NCBI GenBank assembly: GCA_013407085.1
Contig: JACCGJ010016198.1
Span: 62,001-126,000 of the forward strand
DNA length: 64,000 bases
Direction: 5' to 3'
Source of the DNA: Atriophallophorus winterbourni
Taxonomy: Eukaryota; Platyhelminthes; Trematoda; Plagiorchiida; Microphallidae
Program-made: the position numbers and the translations under genes
Shown: positions 45,106-55,490 of the stretch, piece after piece
How positions within the stretch are numbered: position 1 is the first letter of the stretch
How the letters are laid out: every line of letters begins with the position of its first letter
Notes under the pieces: generated by a model
What the model was told of the DNA's origin: nothing
What the model saw: only the letters and a program-made list of their open reading frames with translations
Database searches by the model: none

Positions 45106-45900
45106 CTACAGCACTGTTCATCTATAAGTATGCTCAATTAGATTGCTTACTGAACCAATATTAACACGCCAATAACGTGCAAAGTCAAGGCTCCTAGGCA
45201 CTCATAGGAAATGAGAGGGTGCGCAGTCGATAAATTAGAATGATCTCAAACATTTTTCTACTTTGTAATAATTCCTGCTGACAATGGAATCTACATTCGC
45301 AACGAGAGATCCGCAATCGAAGCAAAACTATGAAAAAGTTCTTGAAAAATGGGGAATTTCAGCAATAGCACTTTATAGTTCGTTTTTTGGGCTTACATCG
45401 CTGAATGTTTTAAATGGATGTACACTGCAAGCGTAAGAAGACTTCCGTATTCACAATAAAGTGCTTATTGTGGAAATCGCTTTAAGGAAAACAATCTAAG
45501 TCACTAATCTCACAGTGATATGCAATGTTTGATTTACAATATACCTTTTGCAGTCGTGACCTTCGTTAAAACAATGTATGAACGCATTCCCGAATCGAAG
45601 CTACGGTTTCAAGTGTGTCGCACAACAAAAGCAAGAGAGCTGGTTCTTTCCACTATGCATGGTCGAAATTCAGACCCTTTACATTTTTCATGTAATAGTA
45701 TATATTGCATCAATGTCATAGCGAAACATCAGCTCAGTTTTCAGGTGTCCACAATTATTTTATGAAAATACGCTGACTGAGGATTTGTGAATTTGGAGGC
45801 CACATTGAAACTCAGTTATCGAAAAATACCAAGAAAATTTTATTGCCTCTGTCCTAAATTCACTAAACATAAAAAACCTCATCGCTTCATTTTTGCTCAG

Positions 45901-45905
45901 TTAAG
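45901..45905 (+). CDS. Gene B candidate 5-nt microexon
   Basis: TTAAG sits between a strong acceptor (CGCTTCATTTTTGCTCAG) and GTATCC. It would enter in phase 1 and leave in phase 0, which is what is needed between the exons at 43908 and 46087. This is a proposal from phase arithmetic alone; another unseen exon could do the same. Confidence 0.2.
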
Positions 45906-46086
45906 GTATCCATTTCTATATTACTCAAAATTTTAAAACGTAACATAACCATTCGAATACGCTTGACGATGGTATCATTAAACATAAAATAAATAGTAGC
46001 GGACTATCAATATCTCTAAAGTTGTTGATGAAAATGAATCACTCATTTTCGATATTATATTAGAACCTACGACATTTATTTTACAG

Positions 46087-46159
46087 TTTGCAAAACTTTA
46101 TCTGTTAATTCTTGCAGCCATATTGAAAACTTGCAAGAAGTTCACAATGTGGGATTCAG
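46087..46159 (+). CDS. Gene B exon with short hydrophobic segment
   Basis: This 73-nt exon lies between the acceptor TTATTTTACAG and a consensus donor TTCAG|GTAAGT, phase 0 to phase 1. It reads FAKLYLLILAAILKTCKKF then TMWDS. The hydrophobic run of about 11 residues is short for a membrane helix and is flanked by Lys, so it could be a membrane anchor helped by neighbours or an amphipathic helix. The split codon G|AT joins correctly to the next microexon. Confidence 0.62.
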
Positions 46160-46474
46160 GTAAGTAAGATACGACTATAATAAATAGCTTAAAATGTGTA
46201 CCCTTCTTTTGCCTGTTGAGTTACAATTCGCTGATTCACCTGAATAATCGACGCTGTTATTTTAATTATTATTGCTAAAAGTTGTCTTGATGTAACGGTC
46301 AAGAGAATTTAAAAATAATTTAATATCAGCGATTTAGTCATTTCATACACAAGGACGATAGCGATAAATTTTCGGGGAATTTGCCCAACCAACACTATTC
46401 AGCGCAACCTAACCGATAATGTATAGATTTAGATGCAAGGGAAACATTTTCCACAAGATACAAAGACAAATCGC

Positions 46475-46476
<2 letters not shown>

Positions 46477-46522
<46 letters not shown>
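46477..46522. repeat. (AT)23 microsatellite
   Basis: An uninterrupted AT dinucleotide run in a gene B intron. Confidence 0.95.
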
Positions 46523-46525
<3 letters not shown>

Positions 46526-46799
46526 TATGCACTATGGTGATAACTTCAGTATGGTAAGAAATTAAACATGAGCAACTTTATAGCCTTATATTTGATGTAG
46601 CATCTATTAGTCATTGCGGTATCAAAGAAATCAATTACAGCGAGATAGCACAACCTTGTATATGACAATTTGGTAATGTTTCCGCTTCTTTATTAAGATT
46701 ACCCTCAACCAAAGCCTTCATATTTGCATGTATTGCCACCAAAGTCTATTCACAAACGGTTTTCTGTTACTTGCATTCAGGTAGGGCAGTACTATCACG

Positions 46800-46970
46800 A
46801 CTGGCTGCCCAAACCTGATGATAGCATACTGAATGAAACCAGTCATAAGATGTAGATTAAAAACATTCAAATGCTGATTTTCTGCTGAATTTAATGTGCA
46901 GACCTATCGTACTGTGATCGCACATGTGATTAAACAAGTTGATCGTGGCATTTTTAACCAAGAGAAGCTT
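46800..46970 (+). mobile_element. Family 2 hammerhead retroposon, decayed copy
   Basis: CTGATGA at 46815 is followed by a degenerate stem II and GAAACCAGTC (46835-46844), with the GTC site. The tail at 46895-46965 has CACATGTGATTAAACAAGTTG, like the 53.9 kb copy. Stem I does not pair. Sense orientation in a gene B intron. Confidence 0.5.
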
Positions 46971-47102
46971 ACAATGTCAAACTTTGTTTACCATTTCACA
47001 ACTGTTCCAACACACACGGATACTAATCGCATCATCAGTTGTTATCACATAAATGGTAGTTTATTTTTTTCGAAATTCAACAATCCAATGTGTGTTTTGC
47101 AG

Positions 47103-47126
47103 ATCCTGATCAAACGGAATCCGATG
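47103..47126 (+). CDS. Gene B microexon, 24 nt
   Basis: This microexon lies between the acceptor TGTGTTTTGCAG and the donor GATG|GTAGGT, phase 1 to phase 1. With the split bases it reads DPDQTESD. It is acidic, like the two exons that follow, and the codon joins on both sides restore Asp, which supports the chain 46087 - 47103 - 48872 - 49423. Confidence 0.65.
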
Positions 47127-47279
47127 GTAGGTCGTTTTTATAATTGCAATCTAGAATAACTGATTTCACACAAGTAAAATTGGGTCACAATTGTGTTTAG
47201 GATGCAGATATCGATGATGACCTTTTAAAAGCTCTATTTTACGATAAATGTCATGAGTAATGAGTAGTAAATTCTAAAC

Positions 47280-48470
47280 TGAATTTGAGAAGTCGTTGTT
47301 AGGCACTGTGAAGAACAGCTCCGGTCGCAAATGGACTGATTTTCGTTGGCAAGCAAAGACTGGGCTGCCAATCAGCATTACCAAGATGAAAATCCTCGAT
47401 CAAAGGATTGTTCCGTCTTCACTGTTGAAGACTGTCAGCTTGAAGCAGCACATGATTCCGCATATCTTAGTTTACCCGTTTCGGTTAACCTCTCTCTAGA
47501 CACAGAGATTGATAACCGAATTCGCTGAACAGCTACCATGTTATCCAATTTAAAATCTCGTTTGTGAGGCAAACATAGTTTGACCATGAAGACAGATATA
47601 ATGGTACACAGCGCGTGCGTAATAAATGCTTAATTGTATGGCAGTGAGACCCGGACTATCCGAGCAATACACGAATGGAAGCTGGATACTTTCAATTTAC
47701 GAAGCATCTGTCGCATATTGAATATATCGTAGATGCACAACATACAAATGCTGAAGTTCCTTCTAAAACTTGTCTACAGAACATGTTCGCCCTATTACGA
47801 CAGCCCCGCCTACGCGTCTAGGTTCGTTTACAGAATGAAAAATGATTGGCCACATTCCAAAAGATATATTTGATAATGAATTGAAATCAGAAAGACGTGC
47901 GCAAAAATATAAATATGAAAGATTCTGATATTGATCCCACGAGTTTGGAAGAACGTGCTATCAAACGTTCACTTCAAATCCACTGACTTAAGCGCCATCT
48001 CCAAGCCTTAGATTAGCAGAAACCGTTTCAGCTGCCTAACCTAGATCACGCCGTCATTATGCAACTACCACCGTTCAACTGAGTACTGTCTATCTCCGTG
48101 AGCTCTGCGAGAGTGACTGTTAGTCTAGAATAGAACTGTTTAACCCATTATGTCTCAATGTCCTATAAACAGCACACTAGAATAATTCGCTCTAAATGTA
48201 TAAGGTAGTATAAAACGGCAGTTCTTACTCTTAAATTATGCTCAGAAATAAGTAAAATAATATTACATCCAGCAATTATTCCCAGGAGTTGTTGAAAACA
48301 TTTAAGAACTTCATAAAATTGCATAAAATTGCAAAACAATCCTCAAACATTTCGGTACCTTCGGATGCGTTTGAGCATGGAAGCATCATGCCCTTGGAAT
48401 GTACATCTATGGTTCACATCGACTGAAGAAAACAACCAACATTGGACTCCATGAACTCACGCCGTTTTCG
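47280..48470 (+). mobile_element. LINE-2 family, RT C-terminal copy
   Basis: Aligns with 34.17-35.06 kb. Shared pieces are KTGLPISITKMKILDQRIV for FGLAISMSKTKVLDQGIV, the ATAATGGTACACAGCG block, the GAGACCCGGACTATCCG block and the end TGTACATCTATGGTTCACAT. Many frame breaks. It lies in a gene B intron. Confidence 0.78.
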
Positions 48471-48599
48471 GTAGCATTTTGTTGTGACAGCTTTTTGAAA
48501 TGAAAACTGCCTACCTGTTTGCCCTTCGGCTTATGGAAAGTCTTAGATTACCTGCACAACCGATCGCGGACAGCAAATTAATTGTTCTCCAGTGTGGCT

Positions 48600-48660
48600 C
48601 AATGGTTACATGGTTTACACAGCTGATTTTACTGAACCATTGACAAAATTAGGATCGTTC
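48600..48660 (+). repeat. tRNA-like A-box fragment
   Basis: TGTGGCTCAATGGTTACATGG contains a good pol III A-box-like TGGCTCAATGG, but no B box follows at the right distance. Possibly a SINE head remnant. Confidence 0.3.
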
Positions 48661-48871
48661 TAAATATGGTTTTACGATGTATATCATTTAAGCGAGACCA
48701 ACGTGCATTTCACATGGCAATCGTGCATTGAAAAATTATAAATAAAACCTTCATTGAAATTTTTAATTTACAATAATTTATTTGATTGCATAATATAAAA
48801 CATTTGAAATCCATTTTGATTTAACGATATTTCTCAAAGAATTTTTGGCACTCACTCAAAATTCATTCCAG

Positions 48872-48921
48872 ATGATTCCACTGAGGAAACTACATCATTA
48901 GACACTGACGAATCAAATGAG
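48872..48921 (+). CDS. Gene B exon, 50 nt, acidic
   Basis: This exon lies between the acceptor ATTCATTCCAG and the donor GAG|GTCAGT, phase 1 to phase 0. It reads DDSTEETTSLDTDESNE with the split Asp codon. It is strongly acidic and Ser/Thr-rich, continuing the character of the microexon before it. Confidence 0.65.
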
Positions 48922-49422
48922 GTCAGTCGTGTTTATTCGAAAATATTCTGTCATTAATGCAAACACAGCGTTCGGTTTTACAAATTGTTAAATTATACAT
49001 ACATTAATTCAAAACAATTCTGTCCAACCACTCTTATTTGGAAACTAAGAGCACACGTATAACTTGACGCATTCAACTTGAAATGATATATTTTGGTATC
49101 TCATAAAGTCCTAGTATTCTGAGAATTATTCGAGGCAAAGTAATTTTGTCTCAATTTCATCTAAATGTTTACAAAAAAACATTTTAAAAGCTCATTGTGA
49201 TGAACAGCGTTTGAATACATGAACATACAGTAAACAGCCAGCATAGGCTTGGTGATTGATGAGTTGGGACCTATTTTAATTTTTGCTTTTCATTACTTCT
49301 GAACGTTTTGCTTGAAATGCTAATATTCATTTATGCAAACAAATTTTTTATGAACGATAGGTATAGGTTTTAATTAACCAAACTGTGTGCATGATATCCT
49401 AATATATGTGTGTGCGTTACAG

Positions 49423-49569
49423 GTCGTTTCAACCAAGTCACCCACGGATGAAACACGTAATTCAAACGACGAAGCACCACCCAAGAAAACGCTTGTAATG
49501 CAACAAGAAATTGTAGTGTTACAATTTGAGACCGAACCGCAAACAGATGAACCTGAAAACATGACTTGA
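49423..49569 (+). CDS. Gene B terminal exon
   Basis: After the acceptor TATGTGTGTGCGTTACAG, a phase-0 frame of 48 residues ends with TGA at 49567-49569. It is Ser/Thr/Asp/Glu-rich (TKSPTDETRNSNDEAPPKKT), then a short hydrophobic strand (EIVVLQFETEPQ), then an acidic end (TDEPENMT). If all proposed exons are joined, the coding length is 432 nt (143 residues). No known domain recognised. The many tiny exons recall the micro-exon genes of parasitic flatworms, but the lack of a signal peptide differs from most of those. Confidence 0.68.
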   Translation, partial: VVSTKSPTDETRNSNDEAPPKKTLVMQQEIVVLQFETEPQTDEPENMT

Positions 49570-51365
49570 TTGGCTACGTTTAATTAAACCAAATTGTTAC
49601 CAACAATTTAAAACGTACTAAAGAGAGGCTGAAGCGTAACACGAGAAGGATTTATTTCATCAAACTTTCACTTTCTAAATTTGCGATCTATTCATTGATC
49701 ATCGAACAATTCATCTCGTCAAAAAGATTGCTGTGAATAATGTTTTCATTTTTGATGGAATACAATCAAACAAAATATTTATTATAAAATATTTCTAGTT
49801 GTATGCTTCACTATTTTACACACGTCACGCCCGTTTCCAGCAGTTTCCGCACTTCTAGTAAGCAGAGACCATCTGGATTCGCATGAGAAGTGGATGAATA
49901 GTTTTTCTATTTCTGATTCATGAAAATCTTTGAGCAGTTAATGTTTAAAATTTCAATAAGTAAAAACATTAAATATAAAGTGCTCTAAAGCACTAGGCGA
50001 CTAGAATGTACGGTAACACAGATCGAAACTGAAGGACAGTAATATATATCGTGCTTTAGTGAATTAAGTTTTAAATTTTTGACTACTGAAAATTACCAGC
50101 TTCTTTCAAATATTGAAAAGTAAATAACTTTGGTCCACATTGGAAGCACTCGACTGGACTTCGCATTTATTTGGGCAATAATCAATGCATATACACTTGA
50201 TATGATGAGTTTTGAACCCAATACTAACACTGTATAATAGCGTAAGTTTTTTCAAGCCAATTGCAAGAGTATCTTTTATGTGTCGGCTTTGTTTTATTTA
50301 GCTAAATGCGATTTGAATAATCGATGATGTCTTCATGCTTGCTAATTAAATCTACGCCTACCTTATCTACAAAGGACAACTCCAAAAAAGTTTTTTAATA
50401 AGGCGTGTAGTGATAATAAAAATTGTGAGTCAAATATAAACGTAAATAAAATGTTTTAATGTAAGCGCCATTGCCAGAAAATTGGAAGATCATCATTAGG
50501 ATTGAATATTAGATATTTTTCGGTGTGATTGAGGTATAATAATAATGTTTGTTTCCGTGATTAGAATTTTATATGCATAACGATGTTTATACCTGACTCA
50601 TATGCATATGCCGCTGTTTCCTAACAACTTTGAATACTTACCAACAATTTAAAGTGTAGGTACGGAAAAGATGTTAGAAGGGAGTCGGATATAAATGCAA
50701 ATCGCCAAACTTACTCTTCTTTGAAGTGTATTTCATAGCATCAATTTATAAAGTCGAAAGTTATAATGCATTCAAGGAGTTGAATGAGAATGCTTCGGCT
50801 TCCAAGATTAGGAACTCCACGTGCACGAAGCCCATAAGTTATTTGGACGCAATAAACTTTCATTCAATTTCTCTTTCATTAATGAAAACAGATTTATCGA
50901 ATCAAGAAGATAAAGTGTAAAGGCAGAATTCGTTTTTGATGCACGGGATATGGGTATTAGTAGAATGCTAAATAGAAAAGTCTGAATACAAAACGGCAGG
51001 TTGTACCAACCACAGAATCCAGCACTGATACATGAAAACTATTCGGGATGATCGGATCAATATTCTATTTGCAATTCATCGACATATATTCGCATAGTGT
51101 ATACAGTTTTCTAAAAAGACATCGTGTTAACTTGCTCGTGTTTTCGGAACATACAAACATAATTCGGTTTCAAGCGGTTTGCCCGCAAATGGCTACTGGT
51201 ATGTTAAATGAATGCAACGGAAGATAAGAAACGTTCAAAAACTGACCATCAGCGGGTTAAGGGTCACATAAAACCACGAGGCAATACCGATGTTTGGGCA
51301 AATCAGTTCAAACCATTCTTGATGCTCAACTTTCGAATCCTATAGAATAATACTATAACGAATAA
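49570..51365. other. Spacer after gene B
   Basis: Holds a decayed family 1 SINE (50080-50225). AATAAA occurs at 50443, but gene B polyadenylation cannot be placed. The frame at 50726-50920 has no clear splice context. Confidence 0.35.
50080..50225 (-). mobile_element. Family 1 hammerhead SINE, decayed copy
   Basis: On the + strand, CCACATTGGAAGCACT (50136-50151) is identical or nearly so to the block beside the 8.5 kb ribozyme. The core on the - strand is degraded to TTGATTA and GAAGT. The B-box side keeps TTTTGAACCC and the tail keeps CAATATTTGAAAGAAGCTGG (- strand). Inactive. Confidence 0.6.
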
Positions 51366-51369
51366 ATTA

Positions 51370-52100
51370 ATGTCGCGAACTTCATGAGTTGCCGGTACGA
51401 AATAAGCTGCCATTCATTTTCCAAAAATGCAAGGTGTTGCAAATTGGTAAGCCATTTCAGTACCCATATCACTGTCGGCCAACGACTTCGAGCTGGACCG
51501 AGTCGGAAAGGAATCTTGGATTCTGGGTTTGCGGCAGCCTAAAGAACATCCTGCACTGTGACGTCATCTACAAGCGTGCTTCCAAGCTTCTAGGTATGCA
51601 GCCACGGATTCTCAGAACCTACAGGCCTGGAACATTGCTCACCGTCACGAAAGCCTACTTAGTTCCAATAATGAAGCATGCATCGCAAGCTTGGTCTCCG
51701 TGGTTAAAAAAGGATATACTATTGCTTGATAAAATATACCATCGTGCAACCAAACTCGTAAGTGTTTTCCGGAAACCAACGTACGAGGAACGATTGCAAA
51801 AATGAGACTCCCCAATGCCCTTCAAAAAAGCCTCTGAGTTGAAGTGATACTAGTATACACAGTATTAAATACCCTACATCGTCCTTTAAAATATTTATTC
51901 AAATACTGTGAGTCACATCATACACGCAGCCACTCAGCGACACTACAAATTCCTCATTCCCGCATCAGCTGTCGCCGATATTTTTATTCTGTACATGCTA
52001 TTTTCTTTGGACTGTCCTCCCCGAAACTATTGTCATTGCTCCCAGCGTCGAAACTTTCATTCGAAATTTGGACACTTAATTGTTGCATAACGATTTAACA
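51370..52100 (+). mobile_element. CR1-like LINE, RT C-terminal fragment
   Basis: The frame 51389-51805 has FQKCKVLQIGKPF, SERNLGFWVCGSLK, MKHASQAWSPWLKKDILLLD and KIYHRATKLVSVFRKPTYEE, matching the 12.3-13.0 kb LINE. The next part is shifted into other frames. Dead copy. Confidence 0.85.
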
Positions 52101-52478
52101 ACACTTGCGTATTGATTCATGGTAAGTATTCAACTGGACTACACTTGACATTACACAATTATTTTTTATTCCTTTTTCATGGAACGAACATTTACAATAA
52201 TATGGTGATTGTGAAGCTATGTGCTTTTCGTGACCATAAATTCTTGAATCTTGACTCTTGACACACTTCTACGTATTTTCCAGTTTTGCATTTTGCATTT
52301 GCTGAGCTTGTACACCGTTTATGAAGTATGTCAACACATGACACTCGCCTGTGGAATTTATAGAGGCCAAGTGACCAATCAGTTGATTGAACAGTAGAAT
52401 GTTTGCTACCCACGACATGCAAATAGAACTCTTTGTGTGCGCTCACATATTTAAAACGCAAAGAAGAATTTAAGTTGA

Positions 52479-52571
52479 ATGCTGGAAATGCCTTTCGCTA
52501 GGATATTCCTCAGGGATAATAATGTATTACGCGACGCCACTAGAGGAAGTTGGTCATTTCCCAAAGCACAG
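52479..52571 (+). CDS. Possible start exon of gene C
   Basis: The ATG at 52479 opens 31 codons (MLEMPFARIFLRDNN, RGSWSFPKAQ) to a donor CAG|GTTAGT, phase 0. No obvious promoter; an internal acceptor CGCTAG at 52501 would give a stop in phase 0. It might also be chance. Confidence 0.25.
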
Positions 52572-53385
52572 GTTAGTATCGTTTATAAATGTGTAAAAAT
52601 AAAAATAAAAATACCATTGTTTTGTGGTGCTCACATCCCCATCCCTTACAAAAATAAAAATAATTATTAAAATTAATTAAGTTAATTCTGATTTAAAATT
52701 AATTAAATTATCGATGTGGACCCTTGATCAAATATATCATGTATAATAATCACAGCGGCAAACTAATGAAATCTTTTGAAATTGTTATAACTATCGTCGC
52801 TTGTGCACTATGGGTATAGTTTGAGTAACAGGTAGCACTTGCTGAATTATAACATAAAAGTTTAATATTTCACAATTAACATAGTTAACTCCAGTATATC
52901 TACCAAAGATTCCCGGTCAATATTAATTTAAACTAAGTTAGGGAAGGTAAGATGTGCGCTTCATTCACTAAAAGAAGTTTCAACTAAATTGTGTAAAAGC
53001 GACTACAGACTGCAGGCTTCTTTAAACACACAAAATTTCGAATAAATAATAAACTGCTCCAATTCCATTATTTCGGAAGGTTCGAGCGAATAGGGGAAAT
53101 GGTGTTAAATGCTATCTAGTTAGGACTTTTAGATTGTAAGTAACTCAATTTTCTTGCAACATATCCAAGGTTGTTTCGATTGAAATAATTCGCTAACTGA
53201 TTATACTGATTATCGATTTCTGGAGAGCACCATATTTAATGGACGACAGTGCGATAATTACAAAAATACCGTGAAATATTCGACTTTTTTGGCCATCGAT
53301 AGATGAATAACGAATGCGGCTTAATTGTAAATTTATGGAATCGATTTTTTGACCACATTGCGCAGATGGTTAAAAGGATAAAACA
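52572..53385. other. Spacer, no feature recognised
   Basis: Strongly AT-rich, with repeated AAATTAATTAA motifs at 52665-52710. No gene or named repeat. Confidence 0.4.
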
Positions 53386-53826
53386 AATGCTAGCGTAAAA
53401 CGTAGAGATGTCGGCAAAACTCATGATCAGAAACCTGAAGAAAAAGGTAAAAGAATTTGTAATGCAAGACAAGATTTACTACCAAGAACGGTTATGACGC
53501 ATGATGGAGTTCAACCCCAAAATCCTCTATCGTATAATTAACGATCAAGCTAAGGTGAAACCAGGAGTTGCGTCCGTGAACACGCAAGGTGGACCAACAT
53601 CAACTGCATCAGAAACTGCTGAAGCATTAGCAAGCTCTATTCATCGATATTCAACCCGAGAAAACATGCAATTTACATCCTCAATCAAAACATTTTTAAC
53701 CACGTCGAAATGCGTCCTTCAAGCATTATTCAATCTAAAATCCGAAAAGTCTCCCCGGGCTGACGGAATGACACCAATCATATTGAAGCAATGTGCGAAC
53801 TTGATATACAAACTACTCACATACTT

Positions 53827-54066
53827 ATGAAACAAAATATTCACACACACACACACAATAAGATCGGGATCCGCACGCTGTCCCTACTTGATGAGTGCAA
53901 ACAGCACGAAACCGGTCGTGGGGTGTGTGACGGAAAAGCATGCAAATGAATATTTTGTTTCATGGTTATGGGTTTAGCTCCATTAAACATGTGTTTGGAC
54001 GCATGTGATTGAACAGGTTGGTCGTAACAGCCTTATCCAACAGTGGCATTCAAGCGCTCCTTGTTT
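53827..54066 (+). mobile_element. Family 2 hammerhead retroposon with 12-bp target-site duplication
   Basis: ACTCACATACTT occurs at 53815-53826 and again at 54067-54078, exactly flanking this 240-bp insert; removing it rejoins the host LINE frame order. It begins ATGAAACAAAATATTCA, then a CA run, the hammerhead (53882-53923), GCATGCAAA, and TGAATATTTTGTTTCAT, which is the exact reverse complement of the start. The tail includes GATTGAACAGGTTGGTCG and TTATCCAACAGTGGC. This gives the best element borders for the family. Confidence 0.82.
53882..53923 (+). ncRNA. Family 2 hammerhead, core C3 mutated
   Basis: Stem I CCCTAC/GTGGGG (53882-53887 with 53918-53923) and stem II GTGC/GCAC are intact. 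GAA and the GTC site (53915-53917) are present. The first core base is T instead of C (53888), which should cripple cleavage. Stem III is ACCGGT, fully self-complementary with no loop. Confidence 0.75.
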
Positions 54067-55490
54067 ACTCACATACTTGTTTTCAAGAAGAAGATGAAGA
54101 TCAAAACTTTGTTTGTTTAATCAAACACTGACAAATGGAGTGATACCCCATTGGAAACGTTGAATAATTACTCCTATGTTTCAAATACCGACCCGTTACA
54201 CTTTTACCTGTGATTTCAAAATTACTTGAGCGCCTCATTGTTGACGATCTAATGAAACATTTTGAAAATAATCAGTTGCTTTCGAGAAAACAGCATGAAT
54301 TTAGACAGAATTATTCTTGTTTATCTAATTTACTGATAACGCTGGATGATTGGACACAAACGGTTGATAAAGTGCAAGCAATACACGCCTGCTACCTAGA
54401 TATCTCCAATGCTTTGATCGCGTTAACAGTTGCATACTTAAAACGCTTGGTATCACCGGAAAGGTGTTGAATTGGCTAAAGGAATACCTAACAAATCACA
54501 CTACCTTCGTACCATAGTACAATGCTCTTTCTGGCTTATGCCAATGAAATACCGGAACTTGTTTGATGTAAAATTTCGTTATTTGTGGACGACATAAACA
54601 AATAGAGTTGCATTCAAGCCCAGAAGACTGTCTGTTATTACAAAAGTTCTTGATACGATTCACAACTGGCCGTTGAAGAACAAACTGCCATTTAACTTCA
54701 ACAAATGCAGGTTCATGAACGTGCAGAATCGAGCAGAGTTCACATACCATATAGGTTCACGTGTCCTTGAAAACTACCGTGCAAAAAAAGATTAGGGTAT
54801 CTGGATATGCTCCAGTTAAAAAACTCACTTCAAACTAACACTGCCCTTACAAAGACAACATGTGTCCTCAATCAACTCAAACGGGTATATGGGAAATTTT
54901 CGCCAAAAATATTCACAAGGATCATTGATACATAATTTAGACCAGTCACGATCTCCATGGCTAATGGAGGATGCAGAACTAATGCAGAGAATTTATCAAC
55001 AAAACTAGTTCTCACATCCGAAACAAGCCTTATAAAGAAAGAATAGCTCAACTGAATCTGTTTGACTTTCCCTATCGACGAATCAGAGAGACCTTATCCT
55101 ACTTTACAAAATATTCCATACGCTAAACCACCCCTTACAAAATTTATTCACGCGAAGAGATATGAGAAAGTATCGGACCCATTAATATATGCTTGTGGTA
55201 CCCCATTCCTGCCTGAATTGTAAAAGGTATATTCATTCTGTCCGTGTCTGTTTTATTCGGAACAGTTTACCTTCTACTGTTCCTCACTCCACTAGCTTGC
55301 ATGAGCTTAAAATGAAATTAGACGAATTTTTATTGAACTATTCGTTTCCGGAATACTTATATACTGTTTAAGCTAACTGCTTATCTTGTTTTCTATACAC
55401 GTACATTTTTAAATTTTTGTCATTCTGTTGTTATTATTAAGCTTGTTTCTTTTAGGACCATTAAAAACCTTGAGCGACATAGAATTGATA

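Larger units (their letters stand above)
53390..55490 (+). mobile_element. CR1-like LINE, long decayed copy interrupted by a hammerhead retroposon
   Basis: Frames in order: linker FNPKILYRIINDQAKVKPGV (53500), SEKSPRADGMTPIILKQC (53750), then a 240-bp insertion (53827-54066). The RT continues with ISKLLERLIVDDLMKHFENN and HACYLDISNALIALT (54210-54440). The FADD box is FVDDIN at about 54580. The last codons and 3' UTR (55225-55490) match the fragment at 3690-3945 and end ACCATTAAAAACCTTGA. Multiple stops. Confidence 0.85.

Noticed and set aside
47212..47260. Possible exon after GTGTTTAG reading DADIDDDLLKALFYDKCHE then stop
   Set aside because: It would need a phase-0 entry, but the microexon before it leaves in phase 1, which gives an immediate stop. 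It could only be an alternative end from another exon.
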